Source: Myxococcales bacterium (GTDB lineage Bacteria > Myxococcota_A > Polyangia > Polyangiales > Polyangiaceae). Taken from it: 12,541 nucleotides of DNA. Under the pieces are notes generated by a model. That model did not search any database. It saw nothing but the letters and a program-made list of their open reading frames with translations, and had not been told where the DNA came from. A program made the position numbers and the translations under genes. Every line of letters begins with the position of its first letter. The first letter of the stretch is position 1. The stretch spans positions 1-12,541 of the forward strand of contig JAAFHJ010000088.1 in assembly GCA_013298325.1 (NCBI GenBank), given 5' to 3'. Shown in pieces: positions 6,156 to 12,541 of the stretch.

Positions 6156-7391
6156 TCAAACGATCTTCGGGAGCGGCACGGGGACGATGAACTTCCCGCC
6201 GCGATCTCGGTAGTCCTGCTGCTGCTTGAGGATCTCTTCGGCGAAGTTCCAGGTGAGGAGCAGCGTGTAGTCGGGCTGCTTCTCAAGGAGCATTTCAGGA
6301 GCAACAATCGGCACATGCACGCCGGGCATGTGACGCCCCTGCTTGTAGGTGCTGCGGTCGGCGGCGAAATCGAGCTGGGTGTGGTCGATGCCGCAATAGT
6401 TGAGGAGCGTCGCCCCTTTTGCGGAGGCGCCATAGGCGGCTACCGTCTTCCCCTGGCTGCGCAAATCGGCAATGAGCGCGCGCAATTCCCGTTTGAGGGT
6501 GATGACGTTCTCCGCGAAGCGGTCGTAGGCGGGGCGGTCTTTCACGCCCCAGGCGGCCTCTTCGGCGAGCAGCGCCGCGGCGCGCTCGGTGCGGGGGCGC
6601 GTTCCGACGCGGGAGCCGAAAATGCGAATCGATCCGCCGTGAATGGCGATGCGCTCGACGTCGTGGAGGAAGAGCCCGTGCTTCTCGAAGAGGGCGGCGA
6701 GCGTCGTGAACGAAAAGTAGCAGAGGTGCTCGTGGTAAACGGTGTCGAACTCGACGTGGTCGAGGAAGTCCTTCAAGTAGGGGGCTTCAATGACGACAAT
6801 CCCGGTATCCTTTACCCAAGCAGACAGCCCGGCGACGACGCCGTTCAAATCGGCCACATGGGCGAGGACGTTGTTCCCGTGGATGACGTCGGCCCGCTTC
6901 CCCTCGGCGGCCAGCTTCTCGCCGACTTCTTTGCCAAAGAAGGCGCAGAGGGTGTCTACACCGCGCTCTTCGATGGCGACTTTCGCAACATTTTCAGCCG
7001 GTTCGACGCCCAACACCGGCACGCCCTGCCGCTTGTAGTGCTGGAGGAGATAGCCGTCGTTGGAGGCGATTTCGCCAGCGAGGCTCCCCGCTCCGAGCTT
7101 CTCTTCCGCGATGAGTCGCGTCGCCAGCGTATCGGCATGGCGGACCATCGTGTCGCTGAACGAGGAGAAGTACAGGTAATGAGAAAAGAGCTTCTCGGGG
7201 GGGACCGTCTCCGTGATTTGCAGGAGTGAGCAGTCCCGACAGAGGACGAGATCGAGGGGGAAGGTCTCTTCCGGCTTGGCGAGGTCCTCGCTGGCGACGA
7301 GCGCGTTGGCGAGGGGGGTGGAGCCGAGCGAGAGAATTTCCTCGGTGCGGACGCTGCCGCAGGCGCGGCAGGGGAAGGCGGGAGCGCTCAC
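6156..7391 (-). CDS. NDP-sugar C-3 methyltransferase (TylC3/NovU family)
   Basis: This 411-residue enzyme has the three-part build of sugar C-methyltransferases. The N-terminal zinc-binding pair is C8-x2-C11 and C51-x2-C54. The central SAM domain has EIASNDGYLL (107-116). The signature YHEHLCYFS (219-227) includes the His that in family members abstracts the proton next to the 4-keto group. The C-terminal Rossmann-like domain has TVAAYGASAKGATLLNY and the closing LLLTWNFAEEI. It should add a methyl branch at C-3 of an NDP-4-keto-6-deoxyhexose. I chose GTG at 7391: it overlaps the upstream TGA by four bases (GTGA), has AGAGG five bases upstream, and gives the family's usual length. An ATG at 7430 would add 13 residues and overlap the dehydratase more. 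Confidence 0.9.
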   Translation of the reverse strand: MSAPAFPCRACGSVRTEEILSLGSTPLANALVASEDLAKPEETFPLDLVLCRDCSLLQITETVPPEKLFSHYLYFSSFSDTMVRHADTLATRLIAEEKLGAGSLAGEIASNDGYLLQHYKRQGVPVLGVEPAENVAKVAIEERGVDTLCAFFGKEVGEKLAAEGKRADVIHGNNVLAHVADLNGVVAGLSAWVKDTGIVVIEAPYLKDFLDHVEFDTVYHEHLCYFSFTTLAALFEKHGLFLHDVERIAIHGGSIRIFGSRVGTRPRTERAAALLAEEAAWGVKDRPAYDRFAENVITLKRELRALIADLRSQGKTVAAYGASAKGATLLNYCGIDHTQLDFAADRSTYKQGRHMPGVHVPIVAPEMLLEKQPDYTLLLTWNFAEEILKQQQDYRDRGGKFIVPVPLPKIV

Positions 7392-8404
7392 GAGGACCTC
7401 TTGCTGGATTCGAGATGCTGTTTGTACCAAGTCGCCGTGCGGGCGAGCCCCTCTTCCAGGGTGAAGAGCGGCTTCCAGTTGAAGGCTTTCCGGGCTTTTT
7501 CCGCGGAAAGGTACTGGTGGCGGATTTCGTTGGAGGCTTCGTTGCGGACGTCCGGGTCGATGTCGCGCCCAAGCGCCTGGCCGATCTTCTTCACAAGGCT
7601 GAGGACGTCGACCTGGATCTCGTTAGAGAAGTTGTAGGCCTCACCGCGAAGTTCCGGGTTCTTTGCCAGTTCTTCCGCGAGCAGCGTGTATGCGTAAGCG
7701 CCATCTTCCACATAGAAGTAGTCGCGGATAAACGTCCCATCCGAGCGAATCACCGGGCGCTCGCCGTTGAGAACGCTCCGGATCGTCCCTGGGACGATCC
7801 GGTTCCAGTTCAGGTCGCCGCCGCCGTAGAAGTTCCCGCAGCGGGTCGTTACGACGGGAAGTCCGAAGCTTTTCGCGTAGCTACGCGTGAGCAAGTCTGA
7901 ACAGCTCTTCGACACGTCGTAGGGGTTGATGCCGTCGAGGGGGGTCGATTCGTCGTAGGGGAGCGTGTCGCAATCGCCGTAAGCCTTGTCGCTTGAGGCG
8001 ACAACAATCTGTTTGACCTTCGGACTACGACGGCAAGCTTCGAGGACCGACCACGTCCCCTGAATGTTGGTTTCGAAGGTCGAAATCGGATTGCGATTCG
8101 CGATCCCGACGATCGTCTGCGCAGCGAGGTGAACGACGGTGTCGATTTCGTACTCGCCGAGGACCCGCTCCATGAGCGCCTGATCGCGAATGTCGCCACG
8201 GACGATGCGCACCTTTCCAGCGAGCTTGGCGCTTCCGTCGGTCGTCGTTCCGGCCAGCAATTCACTGGCGGGGACCCAGTCGCGGACGAGGCAGACGACG
8301 TCAGCGCCGAGGTCGACGAGGCGGCGGACGAGCCAGCTTCCGACGAGGCCGGTCCCTCCGGTGACGAAGGTCGGGCGGTAGGTCCAGAAGGGGGAGGCGG
8401 TCAC
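7388..8404 (-). CDS. rfbG: CDP-glucose 4,6-dehydratase-like extended SDR
   Basis: This 338-residue SDR makes the 4-keto-6-deoxy intermediate from a nucleotide hexose, probably CDP-glucose. It shows the FWTYRPTFVTGGTGLVGSW start (cofactor loop about 16-22), VHLAAQT (91-97), the SSDKAYG active-site segment (137-143, whose Asp-Lys pair is usual in CDP-glucose dehydratases), the Y162-x3-K166 catalytic pair, and GNFYGGGDLNWNRIVPG as in RfbG. The downstream RDYFYVEDGAYAY is nearer to general NDP-sugar dehydratases, so the nucleotide is inferred mainly from the cytidylyltransferase in the same operon. I prefer GTG at 8404 (GGAG five bases upstream, FW-start as in RfbG). An ATG at 8467 would add 21 residues of low-complexity sequence. 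It is the first gene of the minus-strand operon. Confidence 0.83.
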   Translation of the reverse strand: MTASPFWTYRPTFVTGGTGLVGSWLVRRLVDLGADVVCLVRDWVPASELLAGTTTDGSAKLAGKVRIVRGDIRDQALMERVLGEYEIDTVVHLAAQTIVGIANRNPISTFETNIQGTWSVLEACRRSPKVKQIVVASSDKAYGDCDTLPYDESTPLDGINPYDVSKSCSDLLTRSYAKSFGLPVVTTRCGNFYGGGDLNWNRIVPGTIRSVLNGERPVIRSDGTFIRDYFYVEDGAYAYTLLAEELAKNPELRGEAYNFSNEIQVDVLSLVKKIGQALGRDIDPDVRNEASNEIRHQYLSAEKARKAFNWKPLFTLEEGLARTATWYKQHLESSKRSS

Positions 8405-8462
8405 GGAAGCTCCGGGGAAAGGGCTGAGGGCGCGCGCGGAAGAGCCGCGCGAAAGGCTGCGA

Positions 8463-8492
8463 TCCATACCTGTGCAGCGCCCTCTGTTGCAA
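8463..8492 (-). promoter_or_regulatory. Possible sigma-70-type promoter of the sugar operon
   Basis: Read on the minus strand, TTGCAA (8492-8487) and TATGGA (8468-8463) are spaced 18 bases apart. This would place the transcript start near 8455, about 50 bases before the GTG at 8404, and would put the alternative ATG at 8467 inside the -10 box. The match to consensus is only moderate. Confidence 0.25.
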
Positions 8493-8541
8493 AGGGCAAG
8501 TGCGCCATTCGCGGGCCCCGTTCAACGGGGGCTTGCGTTAT

Positions 8542-8573
8542 TTCGATGGATGCCTAATTAGACATCCATCGAA
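8542..8573. promoter_or_regulatory. 32-bp palindromic operator, probably bound by the SdpR-like repressor
   Basis: Arm TTCGATGGATG (8542-8552) is the perfect reverse complement of CATCCATCGAA (8563-8573). The spacer CCTAATTAGA contains a further palindrome, CTAATTAG, so only one base pair (C8553/A8562) breaks symmetry over 32 bp. The right arm ends on the A of the repressor's ATG. ArsR-family dimers bind such inverted repeats over their own promoters, so self-repression is expected. It also lies between the two divergent operons, so an effect on the sugar operon is possible. Confidence 0.8.
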
Positions 8574-8923
8574 TGACACCGCCCCACGAAACCCAGTCCG
8601 ATCTCTTCCGCGCGCTGGGGGACCCGACCCGCCGCGGCATCCTGCGCCTGCTCCGCAAAGGCTCCCTCGGCGCCGGCGAGATCGCCGAGCACTTCGCCAT
8701 CAGCAAAGCGACGCTCTCCCACCACTTCCGCACCCTCGAAGAGGCGGGTCTCGTCCGCTCGGAGCGGCGCGGAACGCGTGTCGTCTACACCCTTCAAACC
8801 AACCTCCTCGAAGAGCTCGCCAGCGAAATTCTCGACCTCGCGAGCACGCGTCGCGCGGACCCGGCGACGGAAGCGGCCGGAGAACTGCCGTCCGCAGACC
8901 GGCGCCCCAAGCGTCCTACGTAA
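8573..8923 (+). CDS. sdpR: ArsR-family repressor, SdpR-like
   Basis: This 116-residue winged helix protein resembles Bacillus subtilis SdpR across the domain: LFRALGDPTRRGILRLLRKG (11-30), AGEIAEHFAISKATLSHHFRTLEEAGLV (34-61, the helix-turn-helix) and the wing RRGTRVVYTL (65-74). There are no paired cysteines of the kind that sense metals in ArsR/SmtB, which supports the SdpR subgroup. About 30 hydrophilic residues extend past the domain. In B. subtilis SdpR represses the sdpRI operon and is held at the membrane by SdpI when the toxin SdpC is present. Here sdpI follows 11 bases downstream. The ATG touches the palindromic operator and no Shine-Dalgarno sequence is visible, so translation may be leaderless. 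Confidence 0.88.
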   Translation: MTPPHETQSDLFRALGDPTRRGILRLLRKGSLGAGEIAEHFAISKATLSHHFRTLEEAGLVRSERRGTRVVYTLQTNLLEELASEILDLASTRRADPATEAAGELPSADRRPKRPT

Positions 8924-8934
8924 AGGAATTTTCA

Positions 8935-9600
8935 ATGCTTACGATCCCGTCCTCCCCGGCGCCGTCCCCTGCCCGGTTTGCACCGCTCCTCCTCCCGGCG
9001 ATGCTTGGTGCAGCAATGGTTGCACTCTACCGCTATTTGCCCGGCGAACTGGAGACCCACTTCGCCCTCGACGGAACGCCCAACGGCACGATGTCGCGGG
9101 CCGCCTTCTGCGTCTCTGGCGTTGCGCTCACGACGGTGCTCACCGCCCTCGGAATCGCGCGATCGCCAGAGAATTCGCAGGCGGTTGCGAACGAGCGCGC
9201 GCGTGAAGGAGGCAAACCGGTCGCCACCGCGCTTCATGGCAGCGCCCTCTTCGTCGTTGCGATCTACGGAGGCCTGGCCGCGCGCGCCATGGGCCTCCTC
9301 GGCGGCGGCGCAAAGGGGCTCGCGCCGCTGGCCCTCCTCCTCGCGATCTTTCTGTTCGCGCTCGGGCTCCTCCTCCCGAAGGTCCCGAGGAATCGCTTCG
9401 TCGGCATTCGCACATCGGCGACGCTTGCCGACCCCGAACTCTGGGCGCGTGTCCACCGACGTGCAGGGCATCTCTACGTACTCACGGGACTTTTCGGAGT
9501 TTTCAGCGCCTTTCTCGCCCCGAGCCTGGCGCTGCCACTGGTGGGCGGCGCCGTCCTCGTGGCGAGCGTCGTTGCGTTGTTGCTCGGGCTTCGCGGCTAG
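8935..9600 (+). CDS. sdpI: SdpI-family membrane protein (DUF1648 plus SdpI domains)
   Basis: This 221-residue polytopic membrane protein has an N-terminal DUF1648-type part (LPGELETHFALDGTPNGTMSR after the first helix) and the SdpI signature PRNRFVGIRTSATLADPELWARVHRRAGHLY in the second half. About six hydrophobic segments are visible. In B. subtilis SdpI gives immunity to the SdpC toxin and also acts as the sensor that recruits SdpR to the membrane. The ATG at 8935 has AAAGGA seven bases upstream and lies 11 bases after the repressor stop. No sdpABC-like toxin genes are present in the window, so the ligand may be a foreign toxin or another membrane stress; that is inference. Confidence 0.9.
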   Translation: MLTIPSSPAPSPARFAPLLLPAMLGAAMVALYRYLPGELETHFALDGTPNGTMSRAAFCVSGVALTTVLTALGIARSPENSQAVANERAREGGKPVATALHGSALFVVAIYGGLAARAMGLLGGGAKGLAPLALLLAIFLFALGLLLPKVPRNRFVGIRTSATLADPELWARVHRRAGHLYVLTGLFGVFSAFLAPSLALPLVGGAVLVASVVALLLGLRG

Positions 9601-9623
9601 AAGCCGGTAAGAGGCGTGGGGCG

Positions 9624-10739
9624 ATGGATCACGACGCCCTCCTTGCCGAATACGACCGGGTCGTGCCTGCTCTTCACGAGCAGGCGCGGGCCCTTTGTGA
9701 GCGCCTTTCGAGCTGGCTCCCAAAGGGGCCAGATTCCCCGATCAAAGTCCATTCGGTCACGTTTCGGGTCAAGTCCCGGGAGAGCCTCGCGCGGAAGCTC
9801 GCGCGCCCGGACCGCACCTATCGTGCGCTTTGGGACGTCACCGACCTCGTCGGCCTTCGGGTCATCACCTACTTCGAAGATGGGATTGATCGCGTAGGAT
9901 CTCTGATTGAAGAGCGGCTCCCCGTCGACTTTGTCAATTCGGTCGATAAACGAGCCGCCTCGGCCGACGATCGCTTCGGCTACCGGTCGCTCCACTATGT
10001 CTGCCGGCTCGCTCTCGCGGCCCGCGCTTCAGAGCTTGCGTGCACTCCACACCTATCTCGCTGCGAGATCCAGGTGCGCACGATGCTCGAGCACGCCTGG
10101 GCCGAGATCGAGCACGACCTCGGCTACAAAACCGCCGCTGCGGTGCCGACCGTCGTGCGCCGCCGCTTTCAGCGCCTCGCCGGTCTGCTTGAGCTCGCCG
10201 ACCAGGAATTCGTCGCGATTCGTCGCGAACTCGAGAGCTACGCCGCCCAGCTGCCGGCCCGTCTCGCGAGCGACGACGCGCTCCCGCTGGATCGGCTCAC
10301 CCTCGACTCGCTCCTCGCCTGTGAAGAGGCGCGCGCCCTCGACCGCGCCCTTGCCGATCTCCTTGGAAAGCCCTGCGGCGACACGCCGTTCTTCCCGGAA
10401 TACTTGCTAAAAATGCTTCATGCGTCGGGGATCTCCACCGTCGCCGATGCCCGCCTCGGCCTGCGGCGCTACCGGGAGGAGATCCTCGCGATGGTCGAGC
10501 CCTACTTCACCTTCGCGACCGCCGAGTGGTCCCTCTCGCCGGAGCGGATGACGAAGGTGATGGCCGGCTACTCGCTGTTTTTCCTCGCGCACGTCGCCGT
10601 GTTGGAGGCAGAAAACCTCGGTATCAATAAGGTCGAACGGCTGGCGCGCCTCTATCGCGAGCTCGATTATCCCGACGACGAACGGGCCGCCCAGCGGGTC
10701 GCTTCCGAGCTCGTTGAAGCGTTTCGCGAGGTCCTCTAG
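9624..10739 (+). CDS. RelA/SpoT-domain (p)ppGpp synthetase without hydrolase domain
   Basis: This 371-residue protein has a complete alarmone synthetase core: FRVKSRESLARKL (47-59, the RxKxxxSxxxK set), DVTDLVGLRVIT (71-82), FGYRSLHYVC (118-127), CEIQVRT (147-153) and EHAWAEIEHDLGYK (156-169). It lacks the N-terminal HD hydrolase and the C-terminal TGS/ACT domains of long Rel enzymes, so it is a single-domain synthetase. In the family such enzymes transfer pyrophosphate from ATP to GDP/GTP; the toxic subgroup (toxSAS) makes (p)ppApp or pyrophosphorylates tRNA. Residues 190-371 form an extra, largely helical part I cannot assign. It starts 23 bases after sdpI and ends 3 bases before the HAD gene, so it is probably co-transcribed with both. 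Confidence 0.87.
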   Translation: MDHDALLAEYDRVVPALHEQARALCERLSSWLPKGPDSPIKVHSVTFRVKSRESLARKLARPDRTYRALWDVTDLVGLRVITYFEDGIDRVGSLIEERLPVDFVNSVDKRAASADDRFGYRSLHYVCRLALAARASELACTPHLSRCEIQVRTMLEHAWAEIEHDLGYKTAAAVPTVVRRRFQRLAGLLELADQEFVAIRRELESYAAQLPARLASDDALPLDRLTLDSLLACEEARALDRALADLLGKPCGDTPFFPEYLLKMLHASGISTVADARLGLRRYREEILAMVEPYFTFATAEWSLSPERMTKVMAGYSLFFLAHVAVLEAENLGINKVERLARLYRELDYPDDERAAQRVASELVEAFREVL

Positions 10740-10742
10740 GTC

Positions 10743-11501
10743 ATGTTGCAAAATACACCAAACCTCGCCCCTGCCCTGCTCGAAGGGGTGCGTCTGCTTT
10801 CCCTCGATGCGGGAAATGTCCTTATTTTTCTGGATCATGCGCGTCTATCGGCCCTCGTCGAAGCGGCCGGCTACCGGGCGCCGGCGCGCATGTTGGTGCG
10901 AACGGAAGGGCAGGCGAAGCGGCTCGCGGCGAACGGCGATCTTCATCGATTCCCCTTCGCGGCGGAGAACGAACCGGGGGCCGACGGGTGGGGGGCGATG
11001 GTCGGCACGACGCTCCTCTGTTGCGGCGTCCCCCGCGACGCGATCTCCGGCCTGCTCGATCGTCTCTGGAGCGAGCACGTCGCCCACAATCTCTGGTGCG
11101 CGGTCCCGGAAGGATTGCCGGAAGCGCTACGCGACCTTCGGCAAAATACATCGATTAAGATCTGTGTATCTTCCAACTCGGAAGGAATGCTGGAACCCTT
11201 CCTGAATAGTGTCGGTTATGGCGACTGCTTCGACTTCGTCCTCGACTCCGGGCTCGAAGGGGTTGCGAAGCCAGATCCAGTATTTTTCCAACGCGCCCTC
11301 GTACGGGCCGAGGTCCGTGCCGACGAAGCCCTTCATCTCGGGGATATGATCTCTACCGATATTGTAGGCGGGCGAGCGGCTGGGTTTCGGGTCGCACTCA
11401 TTGATCCTTTCAGCCACTGGGAAGGTCAATATGCAGACGTCCCCCGGGCGGCGAGCGCGCGGGCGGTGGCCGAGGCACTTTTCGCGGCGGCGATGCGGTG
11501 A
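10743..11501 (+). CDS. HAD-superfamily phosphatase/hydrolase
   Basis: This 252-residue protein shows the HAD motifs in order: motif I LLSLDAGNVLIFLD with nucleophile Asp22, motif II VSSNSEG (Ser143 or 144), motif III Lys176 in GVAKPDP, and motif IV LGDMISTDIVGG (Asp201, Asp206), with a cap region between I and II (about 35-120). Motif I is of the DxGNV type, found for example in YihX-like sugar-phosphate phosphatases, so the usual second Asp is missing. The substrate is unknown. It begins 3 bases after the alarmone synthetase stop and its own stop overlaps the VKOR start (GTGA), which points to a shared transcript. A role in removing a product of the synthetase is possible but unsupported. 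Confidence 0.85.
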   Translation: MLQNTPNLAPALLEGVRLLSLDAGNVLIFLDHARLSALVEAAGYRAPARMLVRTEGQAKRLAANGDLHRFPFAAENEPGADGWGAMVGTTLLCCGVPRDAISGLLDRLWSEHVAHNLWCAVPEGLPEALRDLRQNTSIKICVSSNSEGMLEPFLNSVGYGDCFDFVLDSGLEGVAKPDPVFFQRALVRAEVRADEALHLGDMISTDIVGGRAAGFRVALIDPFSHWEGQYADVPRAASARAVAEALFAAAMR

Positions 11502-12100
11502 GAGCGAAATCGCTGGAGGTCGCCCTCGTCGTCGCCGTTGTTGACTGCGTGCATCTTGCATGGAGATACCTGGCGCTGCACGGGGCGCCGGCTCCGTGGG
11601 TTGTTGCGCACACCGGCCTCTGTTCGTGGACGGCTCACATCGACTGCGACCAGGTGCTGGTGACGCCGGAAGCGCGCGCCTTCTTTGTGCCGAATGCCAC
11701 CCTCGGCCTCGGTTTTTTCCTCGGTGCCGCCCACCGGTGGTTCATCGGTCTCCGGCGTTACCCGGAACATCGCCTGCATCTTGCACGTACCCTCGCCGTC
11801 TGGCTGGGGGTCGCAAGCCTCTTCACGGTCCGCTTCTGGCTGCTCCTTGTGAGGCTCCCCGCCCTCTGCCCGTTCTGTCCGTGGAATCACGTATTTACCT
11901 ACGTAGCCTTCCTCGGTGCCCTCGCCGCCTACCGGGACGCGCGCCGTGCAGCGCCATCGGTGGCGTCCTCGTGGAAGGTGCTCCTCCCCCACGTCGCGCG
12001 ATCCATCGCGCCGCTGATCGTGGTGAACGGGATTTGGGGGCTTCTCGTCGCATTGGGGATCGTCGATCCCGGCCCAACAATTGTGCGCTTTTTCAATTGA
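11498..12100 (+). CDS. Vitamin K epoxide reductase (VKOR) family membrane thiol oxidoreductase
   Basis: This 200-residue membrane protein has the four VKOR redox cysteines with correct spacing: C42 and C50 in LCSWTAHIDCDQV (eight apart, like C43/C51 of human VKOR), and CPFC at 124-127 followed by PWNH. About five hydrophobic helices are present. Bacterial VKORs take electrons from DsbA-like periplasmic proteins and pass them to a membrane quinone, so they support disulfide bond formation. This one lacks the fused thioredoxin domain, so a separate partner is needed; none is in the window. GTG at 11498 overlaps the HAD stop by four bases. It is the last gene of the five-gene run. An AT-rich stretch with a T-tract follows. 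Confidence 0.88.
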   Translation: MRAKSLEVALVVAVVDCVHLAWRYLALHGAPAPWVVAHTGLCSWTAHIDCDQVLVTPEARAFFVPNATLGLGFFLGAAHRWFIGLRRYPEHRLHLARTLAVWLGVASLFTVRFWLLLVRLPALCPFCPWNHVFTYVAFLGALAAYRDARRAAPSVASSWKVLLPHVARSIAPLIVVNGIWGLLVALGIVDPGPTIVRFFN

Positions 12101-12127
12101 AGCTCGAACAATAAGATTTGTTTTTTT
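12080..12127 (+). terminator. Possible weak terminator after the VKOR gene
   Basis: ATTGT (12080-12084) can pair with ACAAT (12108-12112), and GCTT (12087-12090) with AAGC (12100-12103). A TTTG and seven-T tract (12117-12127) follows. The T-run is clear but the stem is short and interrupted, and it begins inside the VKOR coding end. Confidence 0.3.
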
Positions 12128-12206
12128 GCGCACGACTTCCTCGGTCGACGCGGTGGAGGCGAGCAATGCTCGACAGCGCCGGCGCCCCCCCCGTACCTTG
12201 CCAGCC

Positions 12207-12541
12207 ATGAACGTTTCGCTCCGCGCGTGGCTCGCACCGATCACGATTCTCGCCGGCGTCGTCGCCTGTTCTTCCTACAGCGCCGATCGCCCCGCAGAAG
12301 TCCCCACCGACGCCGGAACTGGGGGCGACAGTTCGACGGTCGATGCCGGAACGCCGCTCCCGAGCGGTGATGGCGGCGCCGACGCTGCGTCACAAGGCGA
12401 CAGCGGCACCGACGGCGGGACGAACAGCGATGGGGGCACCGTCCCGGCCGGTTGCAGCTTTGATACGCGTGTCATCGTCCCTTTCAATGGAAAGAACTAC
12501 GAGTCTCTTACGGCCAAAGGCAAATATTGGATCTTCGACGG
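12207..12541 (+). CDS. Lipoprotein with Asp/Gly-rich linker, 5' part
   Basis: The gene runs off the window end; 111 full codons are visible. A signal peptide with basic start (MNVSLRAW), a hydrophobic core and the lipobox VVAC place the lipidated cysteine at residue 21. A low-complexity linker of Asp, Gly, Ala, Ser and Thr follows (about 30-80), then an ordinary folded start, CSFDTRVIVPFNGKNYESL. This arrangement is common in myxobacterial surface lipoproteins, where the linker spaces a domain from the membrane. The domain itself is cut off, so function is unknown. No clear ribosome-binding site precedes the ATG. The 106-bp gap upstream contains the T-tract and a small CGAGC/GCTCG hairpin, and nothing else I can name. 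Confidence 0.75.
   Translation, partial: MNVSLRAWLAPITILAGVVACSSYSADRPAEVPTDAGTGGDSSTVDAGTPLPSGDGGADAASQGDSGTDGGTNSDGGTVPAGCSFDTRVIVPFNGKNYESLTAKGKYWIFD

Noticed and set aside
5616..7229. Long plus-strand open frame of 537 codons
   Set aside because: It lies opposite the C-methyltransferase and cupin, both with clear family motifs. Long antisense frames are common in high-GC DNA, and its translation shows no recognisable domain.
8513..8534. GC hairpin with CCCCGTT/AACGGGG arms upstream of the SdpR-like gene, considered as a terminator
   Set aside because: No plus-strand gene ends upstream of it, and the following T content is weak. At most it is a leader structure of either divergent transcript.
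8573..8923. Metal-sensing ArsR/SmtB regulator
   Set aside because: It lacks the cysteine pairs of metal sensors and is paired with sdpI, so the SdpR subgroup fits better.
11426..12244. Minus-strand open frame of 272 codons
   Set aside because: It is antisense to the VKOR gene with its four correctly spaced cysteines; its translation is highly charged low-complexity sequence.

Overview
The window is high-GC bacterial DNA, and most of its length is coding. It looks like a myxobacterium (Myxococcota, probably a Polyangia-type genome). The last gene encodes a lipoprotein whose linker is made of Asp/Gly/Ala/Ser/Thr runs (GDSSTVDAG, DGGADAA, DSGTDGG), a habit common in that group. The small NPYAPP-type membrane protein and a Rel-type singleton synthetase also fit. 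The assignment is inference; no rRNA or other marker is present.

Layout. (1) 1-108 is the 3' end of a succinate dehydrogenase/fumarate reductase iron-sulfur subunit, followed by a strong hairpin terminator (147-180). (2) 209-1383, plus strand: two overlapping genes for membrane proteins of unknown function. The first carries a nearly perfect 75-bp tandem duplication of a palindromic sequence inside its N-terminal coding region. (3) 1373-8404, minus strand: a tightly packed eight-gene operon. Read in its own direction it encodes an NDP(CDP)-glucose 4,6-dehydratase, a TylC3-type C-3 methyltransferase, an RmlC-like cupin, an NDP-sugar ketoreductase-type SDR, a GT2 glycosyltransferase, a glucose-1-phosphate cytidylyltransferase, a class I SAM methyltransferase and a Coq4-family protein. 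Together they look like a cassette that builds, transfers and perhaps O-methylates a CDP-linked 3-C-methyl-6-deoxyhexose for a surface glycan. (4) 8405-8572 is the divergent control region, with a near-perfect 32-bp palindrome touching the first base of the next start codon. (5) 8573-12100, plus strand: five closely spaced genes, namely an SdpR-like ArsR repressor, an SdpI-like membrane protein, a RelA/SpoT-domain (p)ppGpp synthetase without hydrolase domain, a HAD phosphatase and a VKOR-type thiol oxidoreductase. (6) 12207-end: the 5' part of a lipoprotein gene.

The points most worth a second look are: the possible SdpRI-alarmone-HAD-VKOR stress operon with its palindromic, possibly leaderless promoter; the CDP branched-sugar cassette with a cupin that lacks the usual catalytic tyrosine; a Coq4 homologue at the end of a sugar operon in a lineage normally relying on menaquinone; and the in-frame palindromic repeat pair. 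There are no RNA genes, CRISPR arrays, insertion sequences or phage genes that I can see.
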